Assembly (NCBI RefSeq): GCF_014647195.1
Contig: NZ_BMOS01000005.1
Span: 741 to 64,740 of the forward strand
DNA length: 64,000 nt
Source: Oceanobacillus indicireducens
GTDB lineage: Bacteria; Bacillota; Bacilli; Bacillales; Amphibacillaceae
Direction of reading: 5' to 3'
Below are positions 55,084 to 63,956 of the stretch, piece after piece. The notes under the pieces are model-generated. The model did not search any database, was not told the origin of the DNA, and worked only from the letters and a program-made list of their open reading frames with translations. Position 1 is the stretch's first letter; each line of letters begins with the position of its first letter. Both the position numbers and the translations under genes were made by a program.

Positions 55084-56913
55084 ATGAGAAAATGGTTTCT
55101 TGTTTTAATTGCCGCAGTACTGGCTCTGCCGCTTTTCGGCACATCGGTGTTTGCGGAAGAGGAAGTTGTTTATGAAGATGGGGATCATGCAATAAAAGCA
55201 ATTTCCCTTAAAAAAGATTCAGATGATCCATCTGGTGCAGCTGGGTTCATTAATGAAAAAGCTGTATTAAAGATAGTGGATGGAAAAGCTATCTTGGTTA
55301 TTACAGTGCCACATAATGAAATGGCTGAAGTTACAGGTATTCAAATTGAAGGGACTAAAGCTACTGTAACCGAGGATGCTGCTGCAAAGTATATGGCATT
55401 TCCGCTAGAAACTATTAAAGCAGAACTCAATGCCCAAGTGCAATATGAGGTTCCGGCAATTGATATGAAAGGTGACGAACCATTCCGATTTATTTTAGAG
55501 GGTTTGCAGGAAATACCAGTTGTTGAAGAGGAACCAGAAGAACCGGAAGAAGATCCAGCTCCTGAACAACCAGAAGAGCCTGCCAAACCGGAAAATCCAG
55601 AGCCTACTAAACCTGAACAACCAACAGAACCAGAAGATGACAACGAAGCGGATCAAGAAAAAGAAAACGTTGATTCAGAGTTTGCTCCAGATGAAGCATA
55701 CACGATTACGTATAAATCAGATATTCCTTTAGAACGTTATTTCCATAATCCAGCTGCGTTATTATATAAAGATGGAAAAGCATACATCCAAATTGTTGGT
55801 AATATGGGGCAATACGTTGATTATCTGACGATCAATGGTGAGAAAATTACATTAAGTGATGTAGATACTAATGATAATTATATTGCCCAGTTCGAAGTTG
55901 CTTCACTGGATGCAACATATGAACTTGGTATGTACATAGACACTCCGATAGGCCCTATGGAACATACTGCAGAGATTTCGTTTGTAGAAAAAACGAAACA
56001 GGAAGTTGACGTGAATAACTACTCTTTGTTAGCACCAGAGCAAGGTAAGAAGCCAGGAAAAGATCCAAAAGAAGATAAAGACAAAGAAAAAGCACCAAAA
56101 GAAGACAAAGATAAGAATAAAGTAACACCAACAAAACCTGAAAAACCTGCAGGTAAAGATAAAGACAACAAAAAAACACCTAAAACTAAAGCACCGAAAA
56201 AAGATGATGGATTAGTCCCAGATAAAGCATATGAGATTAATTATGTAATCAAACATGAAACAGAGGATCGCCCATCTGCTGCAGACAGTTTCTTTGTTAA
56301 ACCAGCTATTCTTTTAGAAAAAGATGGTGTCTACTACTTGCAAGTCACTGTTAAAGGAAGCGAGTTTATCAACTCCATCAAAAATGAGTTTGGCGAGTTC
56401 GTTTTCGTTCGAGAAAATGTGGATGGTTCTGTTGTTTATCAGCTAAAGATTGGCGGTAAATTAACGGACGAAATTATTCTTGATATGGTACTTACCGTTC
56501 CAGGAGTTTATGAAAACCAGGAGCACACTGCAAGGCTCATACTTGATCCGGGCAGTATGAAAGCTATTGATGTAAGCAATTATCTGTTAGTTGCATCAAC
56601 AAATGCAAACGGACCTGATGCTGAAAATGCGCAAGATCCGGAAGAAAATGCTGGTATAACTCCAGGAAATAACAATCCAGGAAATAATAATGATACCAAA
56701 TCTGGTAATAAAAAATTAGATCCAAACACACCGGAAAAACCGCTACTAGGTGATTCCAATAATATCACGGGAAATAAGTCTGTTGATACGAACACCAACT
56801 CAAGCGGGCCTAACCCAAAAACAGGCGAAGAAACAAACATTATGTTGTACTTGCTATTATTGATTGCATCAGCAATTCCGTTAGCTGTGCAACTGAAAAA
56901 ACGCTTTGCGTAG
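55084..56913 (+). CDS. Three-NEAT-domain wall-anchored hemoprotein/heme receptor
   Basis: The 609-residue preprotein has a signal peptide (1-24), NEAT-like domain 1 (about 35-145), a Pro/Glu-rich linker, NEAT 2 (about 203-315), a Lys/Asp/Pro-rich linker, NEAT 3 (about 378-500), an Asn/Gly-rich stalk and NPKTG (577-581) with a membrane tail. Domains 1 and 2 lack the heme tyrosine. Domain 3 has YENQEHTAR with the tyrosine one residue further away than in IsdC. It may capture hemoproteins more than heme. It is the second gene of the isd operon. Confidence 0.87.
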   Translation: MRKWFLVLIAAVLALPLFGTSVFAEEEVVYEDGDHAIKAISLKKDSDDPSGAAGFINEKAVLKIVDGKAILVITVPHNEMAEVTGIQIEGTKATVTEDAAAKYMAFPLETIKAELNAQVQYEVPAIDMKGDEPFRFILEGLQEIPVVEEEPEEPEEDPAPEQPEEPAKPENPEPTKPEQPTEPEDDNEADQEKENVDSEFAPDEAYTITYKSDIPLERYFHNPAALLYKDGKAYIQIVGNMGQYVDYLTINGEKITLSDVDTNDNYIAQFEVASLDATYELGMYIDTPIGPMEHTAEISFVEKTKQEVDVNNYSLLAPEQGKKPGKDPKEDKDKEKAPKEDKDKNKVTPTKPEKPAGKDKDNKKTPKTKAPKKDDGLVPDKAYEINYVIKHETEDRPSAADSFFVKPAILLEKDGVYYLQVTVKGSEFINSIKNEFGEFVFVRENVDGSVVYQLKIGGKLTDEIILDMVLTVPGVYENQEHTARLILDPGSMKAIDVSNYLLVASTNANGPDAENAQDPEENAGITPGNNNPGNNNDTKSGNKKLDPNTPEKPLLGDSNNITGNKSVDTNTNSSGPNPKTGEETNIMLYLLLLIASAIPLAVQLKKRFA

Positions 56914-56914
56914 A

Positions 56915-57047
56915 GTGAAACTTCATTTAGAAGGGGGAGACGCAAAAGATTTGCCGGGCCGTCGTAAAGACAGCTGCCCGTGCTTAAGTCGAGCGTTCTT
57001 TTCCCCACTAAATGTTAGTTGAACCAATCGAGCCGTTACTGGCTGTT
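56915..57047 (-). repeat. Inverted, truncated copy of the structured repeat
   Basis: Read on the minus strand it has TTACTGGCTGT's complement, GGTTCAACTAACATTTAG, AACGCTCGACTTAA, GCGTCTCCC and CTAAATGAAGTTTCAC, as in the 62.5-kb copy. CATTTAG (56924-56930) and CTAAATG (57008-57014) are the stem ends. The partner arm of hairpin A is missing. It lies between the NEAT gene stop and isdE. Confidence 0.82.
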
Positions 57048-57204
57048 AATCTACGCAAGACGGGACATGCAGAACCTGACGAACACCAGGATCTGAATTG
57101 TCCCGACTTGTATTTTAACTCCCCAACTTTCTAGCGCCTCAGATTATTTCTCCTTCTATCCTTTATACATAATGATGCGCAATTTTTTAAAAGAGGTGTA
57201 AACA

Positions 57205-58158
57205 GTGAAAAATAAATTATATGTATTTTTAATGCTTTTATTTATGATTGTACTAGCTGCCTGCGGATCTGATGAATCAGCAGCGAACCCGGACGAAAGT
57301 GCAGACTCAGAAGAAGCTGCTGAAACAACAGAGGAAACAGGAACAGAGGAAGAAGCTGAACCGGCCCTGGAAACAGATGGTGACATCATTGCAACAACCG
57401 TGGCAATCGTAGAAATGATGGACGAACTGGAATTAGATCTTGTAGGGGTTCCAACATCTTATAAAGATCTCCCAGCCCGTTATGAAGGCGTTACAGAAAT
57501 CGGTATGGCGATGGAGCCGGATATGGAAGTCATCCTTTCCTTAAAACCAACAGATGTGCTTACCGTAACGACATTGGCCGATTATGTGCAAGATTCCTTT
57601 GCCCAAGCAGATGTACCAGCTACATATATGAATTTAGACAGTGTGGAAAATATGTATGAAGAAATTGAAGCACTTGGTGAAAAATATAATCGTGAAGATC
57701 ATGCTGCTGAACTAGTAGCTGAATTCGAAGGGAAATTAACGGAAATAGAAGCGAAAATTGAAGGATTGGAATCACCAAAAGTACTTATTCTTCTAGGTGT
57801 CCCGGGCAGTTATCTTGTCGCAACGGAAAATTCCTATGTCGGTGACTTAGTCCGCCGCGCTGGTGGAACGAACGCAATTGCCGATACCGATCTAGAGTAC
57901 GTATCAGCAAATACGGAAGTTTTACAGCAGACTGATGCCGATATTATTTTACGAATGGCCCACGGTATGCCAGATGAGGTAGTGGAAATGTTCAATAAGG
58001 AATTCCAGGAAAATGATATTTGGAATCATTTTAAAGCAGTTCAGAATGACAGAGTCTATGATTTAGAAGAGACCCGTTTTGGTACAACAGCTAACTTGGC
58101 AGCTGCAGAGGCACTGGAGGAGTTAGTCGGATTTCTTTACCCGGAATTAGTAGAGTAG
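57205..58158 (+). CDS. isdE: Heme-binding lipoprotein of an ABC importer (IsdE-like)
   Basis: GTG 57205 follows AAGAGGTG. The 317-residue class III binding protein has lipobox LAAC (Cys20), an acidic linker and the two-lobe fold joined by a long helix near residues 150-185. TTVAIVEMMDELELDLVGVP and EIGMAMEPDMEVILSLKP are typical of siderophore/heme receptors. It takes heme from the NEAT proteins and delivers it to the permease. About 290 bp separate it from the NEAT gene, so it may have its own promoter. Confidence 0.9.
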   Translation: MKNKLYVFLMLLFMIVLAACGSDESAANPDESADSEEAAETTEETGTEEEAEPALETDGDIIATTVAIVEMMDELELDLVGVPTSYKDLPARYEGVTEIGMAMEPDMEVILSLKPTDVLTVTTLADYVQDSFAQADVPATYMNLDSVENMYEEIEALGEKYNREDHAAELVAEFEGKLTEIEAKIEGLESPKVLILLGVPGSYLVATENSYVGDLVRRAGGTNAIADTDLEYVSANTEVLQQTDADIILRMAHGMPDEVVEMFNKEFQENDIWNHFKAVQNDRVYDLEETRFGTTANLAAAEALEELVGFLYPELVE

Positions 58159-58181
58159 GGCTTACGAAAGAGGTTTTTTAG

Positions 58182-59165
58182 ATGTACAAAAAGTTAATCA
58201 GTTTTATTGCCGTGATTGGCTTGCTTCTTTTTGTAAGTCTTTATTCCATGATCACGGGCAGTATTGAAGTCGGACTTGGAGATCTTATTACTGGATTATT
58301 TACAGGTACAAATGAAAATGTGGAAATTATAAAAGATTTGCGCCTGCCGCGAATCATTATCGCTTTATTTGCAGGTGCTTGCCTCTCGGTTTCCGGTGTG
58401 CTTTTACAAGCAGTTTTACGGAACCCGCTCGCTGAACCAGGTATAATCGGGGTATCTTCAGGTGCTGGATTCGTTTCAATTTTGATGATCACCTTTTTCC
58501 CGACACTTTATTTCTATACACCATTATTCTCCTTCATCGGTGGGGCGGCAGCATTCTTGCTCGTTTATCTATTTGCATGGAAGTCAGGGCTTGATCCGCT
58601 GCGGATGATTTTGATCGGGGTTGCGATTAATGCATTGTTCACGGGGCTTAGTCAATTGTTATCCGCGCAAAATGCAAGCAGTCTCATGTCAGGTATTTCC
58701 GTTGATGCATCGACACTCACCATGAAGACCTGGGATGATGTGGGGATTATCACACTGTACGGGACGATTGGTCTTCTGCTTAGCCTGCTGCTTTATGCAT
58801 GGTGTAACCATTTAGGTTTAAAGGATAAAACGTTGCGTAATCTCGGTTTCCAGGTGAACCGAGCGCGATTCATCATCTCTGTTGTAGCTGTTCTGCTTGC
58901 ATCGATTGCAACAGCGATTGCCGGGATGTTCACCTTTGTCGGCCTGCTTGTTCCGCATATCGGACGAGTACTCGTTGGGAATGACCATAAAGTATTGATC
59001 CCATTTTCAGCGCTTGCGGGAGCCCTGCTTATTGTAACAGCGGATACTTTGGGGCGGACAATCATGGCACCAATTGAGATACCGGCATCGATCATTATGG
59101 CCGTAATTGGTGGACCATTCCTGATATTCCTACTTAGAAAGAGTGATCGGATTTATGGAAATTAA
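58182..59165 (+). CDS. isdF: Heme ABC importer permease (FecCD family)
   Basis: The 327-residue protein has nine or ten transmembrane segments and FecCD motifs: LRLPRIIIALFAGACLSVSGVLLQ near the start, NPLAEPGIIGVSSGAG, and FTFVGLLVPHIGRVLVGNDHK for ATPase docking. It forms a homodimeric channel with the IsdE-type receptor. ATG 58182 is 23 bp after isdE. It overlaps the ATPase gene by 11 bp. Confidence 0.93.
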   Translation: MYKKLISFIAVIGLLLFVSLYSMITGSIEVGLGDLITGLFTGTNENVEIIKDLRLPRIIIALFAGACLSVSGVLLQAVLRNPLAEPGIIGVSSGAGFVSILMITFFPTLYFYTPLFSFIGGAAAFLLVYLFAWKSGLDPLRMILIGVAINALFTGLSQLLSAQNASSLMSGISVDASTLTMKTWDDVGIITLYGTIGLLLSLLLYAWCNHLGLKDKTLRNLGFQVNRARFIISVVAVLLASIATAIAGMFTFVGLLVPHIGRVLVGNDHKVLIPFSALAGALLIVTADTLGRTIMAPIEIPASIIMAVIGGPFLIFLLRKSDRIYGN

Positions 59166-59925
59166 AGATATAACCTTTTCTTATCAGGATAAAGTAGTAA
59201 GACTGCATGGGATTGAAACTAGTATTACTCCAGGGAAAATTACGACGATACTTGGTCCGAATGGTTCGGGGAAGTCAACACTTCTTGGCGTCCTTACGAA
59301 TAATCTCGCACCACAAAAAGGCAGCGTCATCTTAGATGGAAAAGCAATTAAACAATATAAACCGAAAGAACTTGCGAAAAAGCTTGGGGTTGTACATCAG
59401 CAAAATAACGCTCCGTCTGGAATGACGGTCGAAAAGCTAGTTTATTACGGAAGACTTCCCCATAAAGCAGCCTTCACGCAGCACGGAGACAAGGATGAAA
59501 AGAAGGTGACCTGGGCGCTGGAACGTACCGGACTAATCGAAAAGCGCCATGCCCCGTTAGACAATCTATCCGGCGGTCAGCAACAACGGGCGTGGATTGC
59601 GATGGCGCTTGCTCAGGATACACCGTATTTATTCTTGGATGAACCGACTGCCAACTTGGATATCTTTTACCAATACGAGATACTAGAATTGGTAAAAGAG
59701 CTATGTAAAGAGGAAGGTCTTACGATTGTGATGGTCCTCCATGACATCAATCAGGCAATCCAATACAGTCATGAAATCATTGCGATGAAAAACGGTCGGA
59801 TCATTTCCCATGGTAATCCGCGGGATATTGTTACCAGGCAATTGATGCAGGAAGTGTATGGTGTAAATGTCGTTGTCAAAGATGATCCAGCGCTTGGCAT
59901 GTATATCGTGCCAATTGGAATTTAA
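59155..59925 (+). CDS. Heme ABC importer ATPase (FecE/FhuC type)
   Basis: ATG 59155 (MEIKDITFSYQ) is the conventional start; GTG 59143 lies further inside the permease gene. The 257-residue ATPase has Walker A GPNGSGKST, signature [15 protein letters not shown], Walker B YLFLDEPTANLD and H-loop VLHDINQA. It energises heme import. Staphylococcal isd operons lack their own ATPase in this position, so this layout is closer to Bacillus and Listeria. Confidence 0.92.
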   Translation: MEIKDITFSYQDKVVRLHGIETSITPGKITTILGPNGSGKSTLLGVLTNNLAPQKGSVILDGKAIKQYKPKELAKKLGVVHQQNNAPSGMTVEKLVYYGRLPHKAAFTQHGDKDEKKVTWALERTGLIEKRHAPLDNLSGGQQQRAWIAMALAQDTPYLFLDEPTANLDIFYQYEILELVKELCKEEGLTIVMVLHDINQAIQYSHEIIAMKNGRIISHGNPRDIVTRQLMQEVYGVNVVVKDDPALGMYIVPIGI

Positions 59926-59948
59926 CCGACTTAGGTGAGGTGGAGGTT

Positions 59949-60740
59949 ATGAATAATAAAATGAAACGGATACTGTCAATTGGAGTAACACTCGTATGTG
60001 CAGGCGTTTTCGTCTATGCGGCCCATGGGTTAATCAGTACGTATCTTGATTATCACAAAAACAGTAAAACAATGGATGATCTTCAGCAAACCTTTTATGA
60101 AGGTGGAGGTTTTACAGAGTGGGCAGATAATGATGGCGATGAGCTGAAAGTCCGTTCGGGTTTCGATATTTTGCTAGGTGAAAATGAAGAGCTGGTTGGA
60201 TGGATTACAGTAGACGGGACGCAAATTGATTATCCTATCCTTCAAGCGGATAATAACAATGATTATTTACGCAAGGATTTTTATAAAAATTATAATATTC
60301 TCGGCAGCATTTTTATGGATTACCGGAACGATGTTACATCCCTTGGCAAGAATACAATCGTTTATGGCCATCGCACAAAGGACCAATCGATGTTTGAAGG
60401 CTTAACGAAATACGCGGACAAAGCATTTTACGAAGAACATAAAACATTCACCTTTGATACGTTATATGAAAGCTACGTGGCAGAAGTTTTCGCTGTCTAT
60501 AATACGACGACCGATTTCAATTATATTCAAACTGAATTTGCCGATGATGAAGATTTTAACGCATTGTTAAAGGAGAGTCTTTCCCATTCTTTATATGAAA
60601 CGGATGTGGACGTCAATGCAGATGATCATATCCTTACCTTATCGACATGTGATTATGAGCTGGACGAATTTAAAGGAAGATTTGTCGTGCAAGCTAAATT
60701 AACGAAAAAAGACGGTGGCTCCATGCATGCCGTTCAATAA
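59949..60740 (+). CDS. srtB: Sortase B
   Basis: ATG 59949 has GGTGAGG about 9 bp upstream; GTG 59940 is too near. The 263-residue enzyme has an N-terminal membrane anchor (about 8-32) and the sortase B fold with His141 (VYGHRT), Cys234 (LSTCDYE) and Arg244 (KGRFVV). It should cut the NPKTG motifs of the two upstream NEAT proteins and attach them to peptidoglycan. It ends the operon in front of a good terminator. Confidence 0.95.
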   Translation: MNNKMKRILSIGVTLVCAGVFVYAAHGLISTYLDYHKNSKTMDDLQQTFYEGGGFTEWADNDGDELKVRSGFDILLGENEELVGWITVDGTQIDYPILQADNNNDYLRKDFYKNYNILGSIFMDYRNDVTSLGKNTIVYGHRTKDQSMFEGLTKYADKAFYEEHKTFTFDTLYESYVAEVFAVYNTTTDFNYIQTEFADDEDFNALLKESLSHSLYETDVDVNADDHILTLSTCDYELDEFKGRFVVQAKLTKKDGGSMHAVQ

Positions 60741-60745
60741 AAACG

Positions 60746-60788
60746 AGCAGGAACTCAAGGGGATTTTCGTGAGTTACCTGCTTTTTTT
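60746..60788 (+). terminator. Terminator of the isd operon
   Basis: AGCAGGAACTCA (60746-60757) pairs with TGAGTTACCTGCT (60770-60782), with one bulged A, followed by seven T. Confidence 0.88.
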
Positions 60789-60927
60789 AGATGTATTGTG
60801 TTTTTCGATTTATTTCAATTGTTATCCAGTGTTAAACGCGCAAAAACTCTTCTTTATATGTTATTCCAATCTATCGGTATTTTAACTTTTTAATCATTAT
60901 CGTAGTAAACCACTAATCTCTTAATAC

Positions 60928-62388
60928 CTACAACAATCCAATCCACTGCCAATATGTGGCACTGAAAATAATGATGAGAAGATAGCCTATGACGGTTAAT
61001 GGTATTCCCGATTTTAGGAAATCTTTTGCCGTAAAGGTTCCTGTTCCATAAGCAAGCATACTTTGCGGTGCATTCACTGGAAGCAGAAATCCGAAGCTTA
61101 CAACAAACTGCATAATGACTACGAGCCCAATTGCATTAAAGTTAGTTGCCTCCATACTGCCTGCAAGCGCGATAACGATTGGAATGAATGCAGAAGCAAG
61201 ACTTGTCGCACTTGCAAAGCCAAGGTGGATCAGTATATTAAAAGCAGCAAGCAATGCAATCATCATAACGAGTGGCATCGAATTAAGCCCCATTGCTTCA
61301 AAAGAGTTCGCTGACAACCAGGATGCTCCTTCTGTGGACAATAGGACGGTTCCAAGTGATATACCAGTAGCAAAGACAATCAACGTTCCCCAAGGTACCT
61401 TTTGCTGAACTTCTTTCCAGCCAAAAATTCCAACAATCGGAGTCAACATGACAGCTACAGCGACAATCATAATGGTCGTCGAGTCGAATGGATGGAGCAA
61501 TCCTTCCGTTGACCAGAGGATAAGCAGGGCGAGTGCAATAATGATAAGTTTCTTTTCTTTAGAAGACATCTTACCTAACTCGTCTAGTTGTTTTTTGAGA
61601 CTGTTTCCTTTCGTTATATCTGGGATGTCAGGTTTAATGAGTCGAGTCATGACAATATACAAGACAACAGACATAATAATTGACCAAGGAGCGGCGTATA
61701 AGAACCATGCGCCCCATGTGATATCCATTCCATATTCGGCTTTGATAAAGCCTAAAGCGACCATATTCTGTGCGGCTGCCGTTTTAATCCCAATATTCCA
61801 GATTGAAATCGACTGAACTGCAGTAATCATCAATAAGGCCGCAAGCCTGCTTTCTTTCGCTAGACCAAAGGCGGCAACAATTCCTAGGAGGATCGGTACG
61901 AGTGTACCCGCTCTAGCTGTAGCGCTTGGAACAAATAAGGCTAGGACAAAACTTACTAAAATTGTACCCATAACAAGGCGGCCTGGCTGTGTACCCACTT
62001 TCGATAAGATATATAAAGCAATGCGCCGATGTAAGCCGGTTATTTCCATCGCTGCGGCTAGAACGAGAGCACCACCGACAAGTAGTACGGCAGTGGAGCT
62101 AAATCCGCCGATTGCCATACTTAAAGCCTCGCTTGTACCGTACGTTACAGATGGGTCTTCTATTGTAGGGGATAGACCAATAAATAATGCGAGTAAACTG
62201 ACGATCATCACAGCGCTCACTGGATATGTTACTGCTTCCGTTATCCAGAGAATAACGGCAAAAGCAAGCACAGCAAGAGCACGTTGTCCGGCTACAGGCA
62301 ATGTTTCCGGATTTGGTAACAATAAGATAACGAACATGACAGCCGTTGCAATAAGTAGAATGCTGAAATTTCTGCTGTTTATTTTCAT
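60928..62388 (-). CDS. DASS-family dicarboxylate/2-oxoglutarate:sodium symporter
   Basis: ATG 62388 (MKINSRNF) has GAGGAGG 8 bp upstream; a longer in-frame start reads through repeat DNA and is rejected. The 486-residue protein has about twelve hydrophobic segments. Substrate-hairpin segments FVPSATARAGTLVPILLG and FLLPVNAPQSMLAYGTGTF are those of the malate/2-oxoglutarate branch (YflS-like) of the divalent-anion symporters. It is monocistronic, and a structured repeat lies directly upstream. Confidence 0.9.
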   Translation of the reverse strand: MKINSRNFSILLIATAVMFVILLLPNPETLPVAGQRALAVLAFAVILWITEAVTYPVSAVMIVSLLALFIGLSPTIEDPSVTYGTSEALSMAIGGFSSTAVLLVGGALVLAAAMEITGLHRRIALYILSKVGTQPGRLVMGTILVSFVLALFVPSATARAGTLVPILLGIVAAFGLAKESRLAALLMITAVQSISIWNIGIKTAAAQNMVALGFIKAEYGMDITWGAWFLYAAPWSIIMSVVLYIVMTRLIKPDIPDITKGNSLKKQLDELGKMSSKEKKLIIIALALLILWSTEGLLHPFDSTTIMIVAVAVMLTPIVGIFGWKEVQQKVPWGTLIVFATGISLGTVLLSTEGASWLSANSFEAMGLNSMPLVMMIALLAAFNILIHLGFASATSLASAFIPIVIALAGSMEATNFNAIGLVVIMQFVVSFGFLLPVNAPQSMLAYGTGTFTAKDFLKSGIPLTVIGYLLIIIFSATYWQWIGLL

Positions 62389-62425
62389 ATGTAATTCCTC
62401 CTCTAACGTTGTATCTGCTGCAGTA

Positions 62426-62600
62426 TTACTGGCTGTAAAACTCCGAACTAAAAGTGTGGGATCAACAGCCAGTAACGGCCCGATTGGTTCAACTAACATT
62501 TAGTGGGGAAGAGAACGCTCGACTTAACACGAGCATCTGTCGTAATGACGGCACCAGCTCATCTTGTGCGTCTCCCTCCACTAAATGAAGTTTCACTTTA
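62426..62600 (+). repeat. Full copy of the dispersed structured repeat
   Basis: Hairpin A is TTACTGGCTGT (62426-62436) with its exact complement (62465-62475). Hairpin B begins CATTTAGTGG (62497-62506) and ends CCACTAAATG (62578-62587), followed by AAGTTTCACTTTA. The 70-nt interior contains AACGCTCGACTTAA and TTGTGCGTCTCCC, shared with the 56.9-kb copy. The rest of the gap 62389-62859 has no gene. Confidence 0.85.
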
Positions 62601-62810
62601 CTACTGAAAGCATTACCAACCCCTACCTTCATTATACGGTAATGGAAGATGCTATAATAACTTATCTCTGACAATTTGTTAAACTTTTACAGCTAACTTA
62701 CTATTCCCCATATCGTGAAAACAAAACGGCAAATAACAAAGGCGCTTGCGCCAGATGCGTGGCAAATTTAAGTTATCCAAAGAATTTTTATTTTAGTTTT
62801 CAAGACAAAG

Positions 62811-62852
62811 AAAAAAGAGGTTAAGCCGAACATATTAGTGGCTTAACCTCTT
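62811..62852 (-). terminator. Terminator of the 285-residue protein gene
   Basis: On the minus strand AAGAGGTTAAGCC pairs with GGCTTAACCTCTT (13 bp, 12-nt loop) and is followed by TTTTTTC. Confidence 0.88.
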
Positions 62853-62859
62853 GATCACA

Positions 62860-63717
62860 TTATTGATTATACTTTAAAGCACCGTTTGGCTCTGGAATTT
62901 CGTTTGGTTCGAGTTGGTTCATCTTGCAGAAATGTAAGAAGAATTCTTCAGCAAGTTGCAATTCATTCGGATCTTTCTTAAGTGCAATAATATCTTTCAA
63001 GATTTGCGCTGCCCAAATGTTATCGAAATAACGATATTTTCCTGTGTTCCATGTCATGCGGTGCGGATATTTTTCATTAATATAGTAATTCCAAAATAGC
63101 ATGTCTTCCGCTTCTTCGTCGGAAAGTTTTAATCTAAGTTCAGAATGGGCAGGAATGATTCCATCTTCTGCCAATCTGCCGATGAATGTTTCTTCCACCA
63201 TGTAAAGGCCGACAATTTTTCGTTCCTTTTCCTCTTCTTTATCATCCCGTTTTGTTAACAAAACAAGACTATTTTGGTGAAGACGCACGGGTTTGTTCGG
63301 TTTACCTTCGTTCTTACCGCTTCTAATTTCACCAGCGAATACTTGCCAATCGGTAAATGCTTGCTCTTCTTCTGTATCCTCAAGCCAAAATACTAATTGG
63401 GATTTATCATGGAGTCGATGGTTTTTCAGTAATTTCTTAAGTTCATTCATCCGTTGCTGTTCTAAAATTCGCTGTGCTTGTTCTTCTTCCCGTTCTTTCT
63501 CGAGTTGTTCTTGTTTGGCTTCAATCTTCGTAATAGCTTGTTTTAATGTAGCTTGTGCCGAATCATCTTTGAGCTTTAAAAACTTTCCAAAGGCATCAGG
63601 AAAAACAAACTTCTTCGTTACCTCATCAAAATCAATTGTTACAAACTCATCATCTTGGTCAACAATACTACCATTACCGAAACTTTTGTGCATGACCTTT
63701 TTGTCAATCAGATTCAT
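62860..63717 (-). CDS. Uncharacterised protein with Tudor-like start and coiled coil
   Basis: The 285-residue soluble protein is not assigned to a known enzyme. Residues 1-50 (MHKSFGNGSIVDQDDEFVTIDF) resemble the small beta-barrel found at the C-terminus of UvrD/PcrA helicases and related proteins that bind RNA polymerase or nucleic acid. A Glu/Lys/Gln-rich coiled coil spans about 55-105. The C-terminal part (about 110-285) is a globular alpha/beta region rich in aromatic residues (FWNYYINEKYPHRMTW, KYRYFDNIWAAQIL). AAAGGAGTGG precedes ATG 63717. It has its own promoter and terminator. Confidence 0.78.
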   Translation of the reverse strand: MNLIDKKVMHKSFGNGSIVDQDDEFVTIDFDEVTKKFVFPDAFGKFLKLKDDSAQATLKQAITKIEAKQEQLEKEREEEQAQRILEQQRMNELKKLLKNHRLHDKSQLVFWLEDTEEEQAFTDWQVFAGEIRSGKNEGKPNKPVRLHQNSLVLLTKRDDKEEEKERKIVGLYMVEETFIGRLAEDGIIPAHSELRLKLSDEEAEDMLFWNYYINEKYPHRMTWNTGKYRYFDNIWAAQILKDIIALKKDPNELQLAEEFFLHFCKMNQLEPNEIPEPNGALKYNQ

Positions 63718-63889
63718 TTTTCCACTCCTTTAGATTATGCCCACGACATTCTTCTCGAGCGATACGACTTCTGCATGTATGCTTCCCTGTCCAACAGCAG
63801 GTGAGTTTTGGGACAAAAAGAGAGCATCCAAATTCAAAACTCAATGAAGATGCGCTGGAAAAGTATCGTCGTATAATTACAACAACTAT

Positions 63890-63918
63890 ATTATATCACT
63901 TTTCAGGGAAAGACACAA
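63890..63918 (-). promoter_or_regulatory. Promoter of the 285-residue protein gene
   Basis: On the minus strand TTGTGT (plus 63913-63918) is 17 bp from TATAAT (plus 63890-63895). It points left, about 170 bp from the start codon. Confidence 0.65.
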
Positions 63919-63926
63919 GTTATCTA

Positions 63927-63956
63927 TTGACATCGATGTTTTACCTGTTGTATAAT
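63927..63956 (+). promoter_or_regulatory. Consensus sigma-A promoter reading out of the window
   Basis: TTGACA (63927-63932) and TATAAT (63951-63956) are both perfect, 18 bp apart. The -35 boxes of this and the divergent promoter are only 8 bp apart, so the two polymerases would compete. The gene it serves is beyond the right edge. Confidence 0.85.

Noticed and set aside
62489-62674. Small minus-strand ORF upstream of the symporter
   Set aside because: It lies within the structured repeat and its codons derive from repeat sequence.
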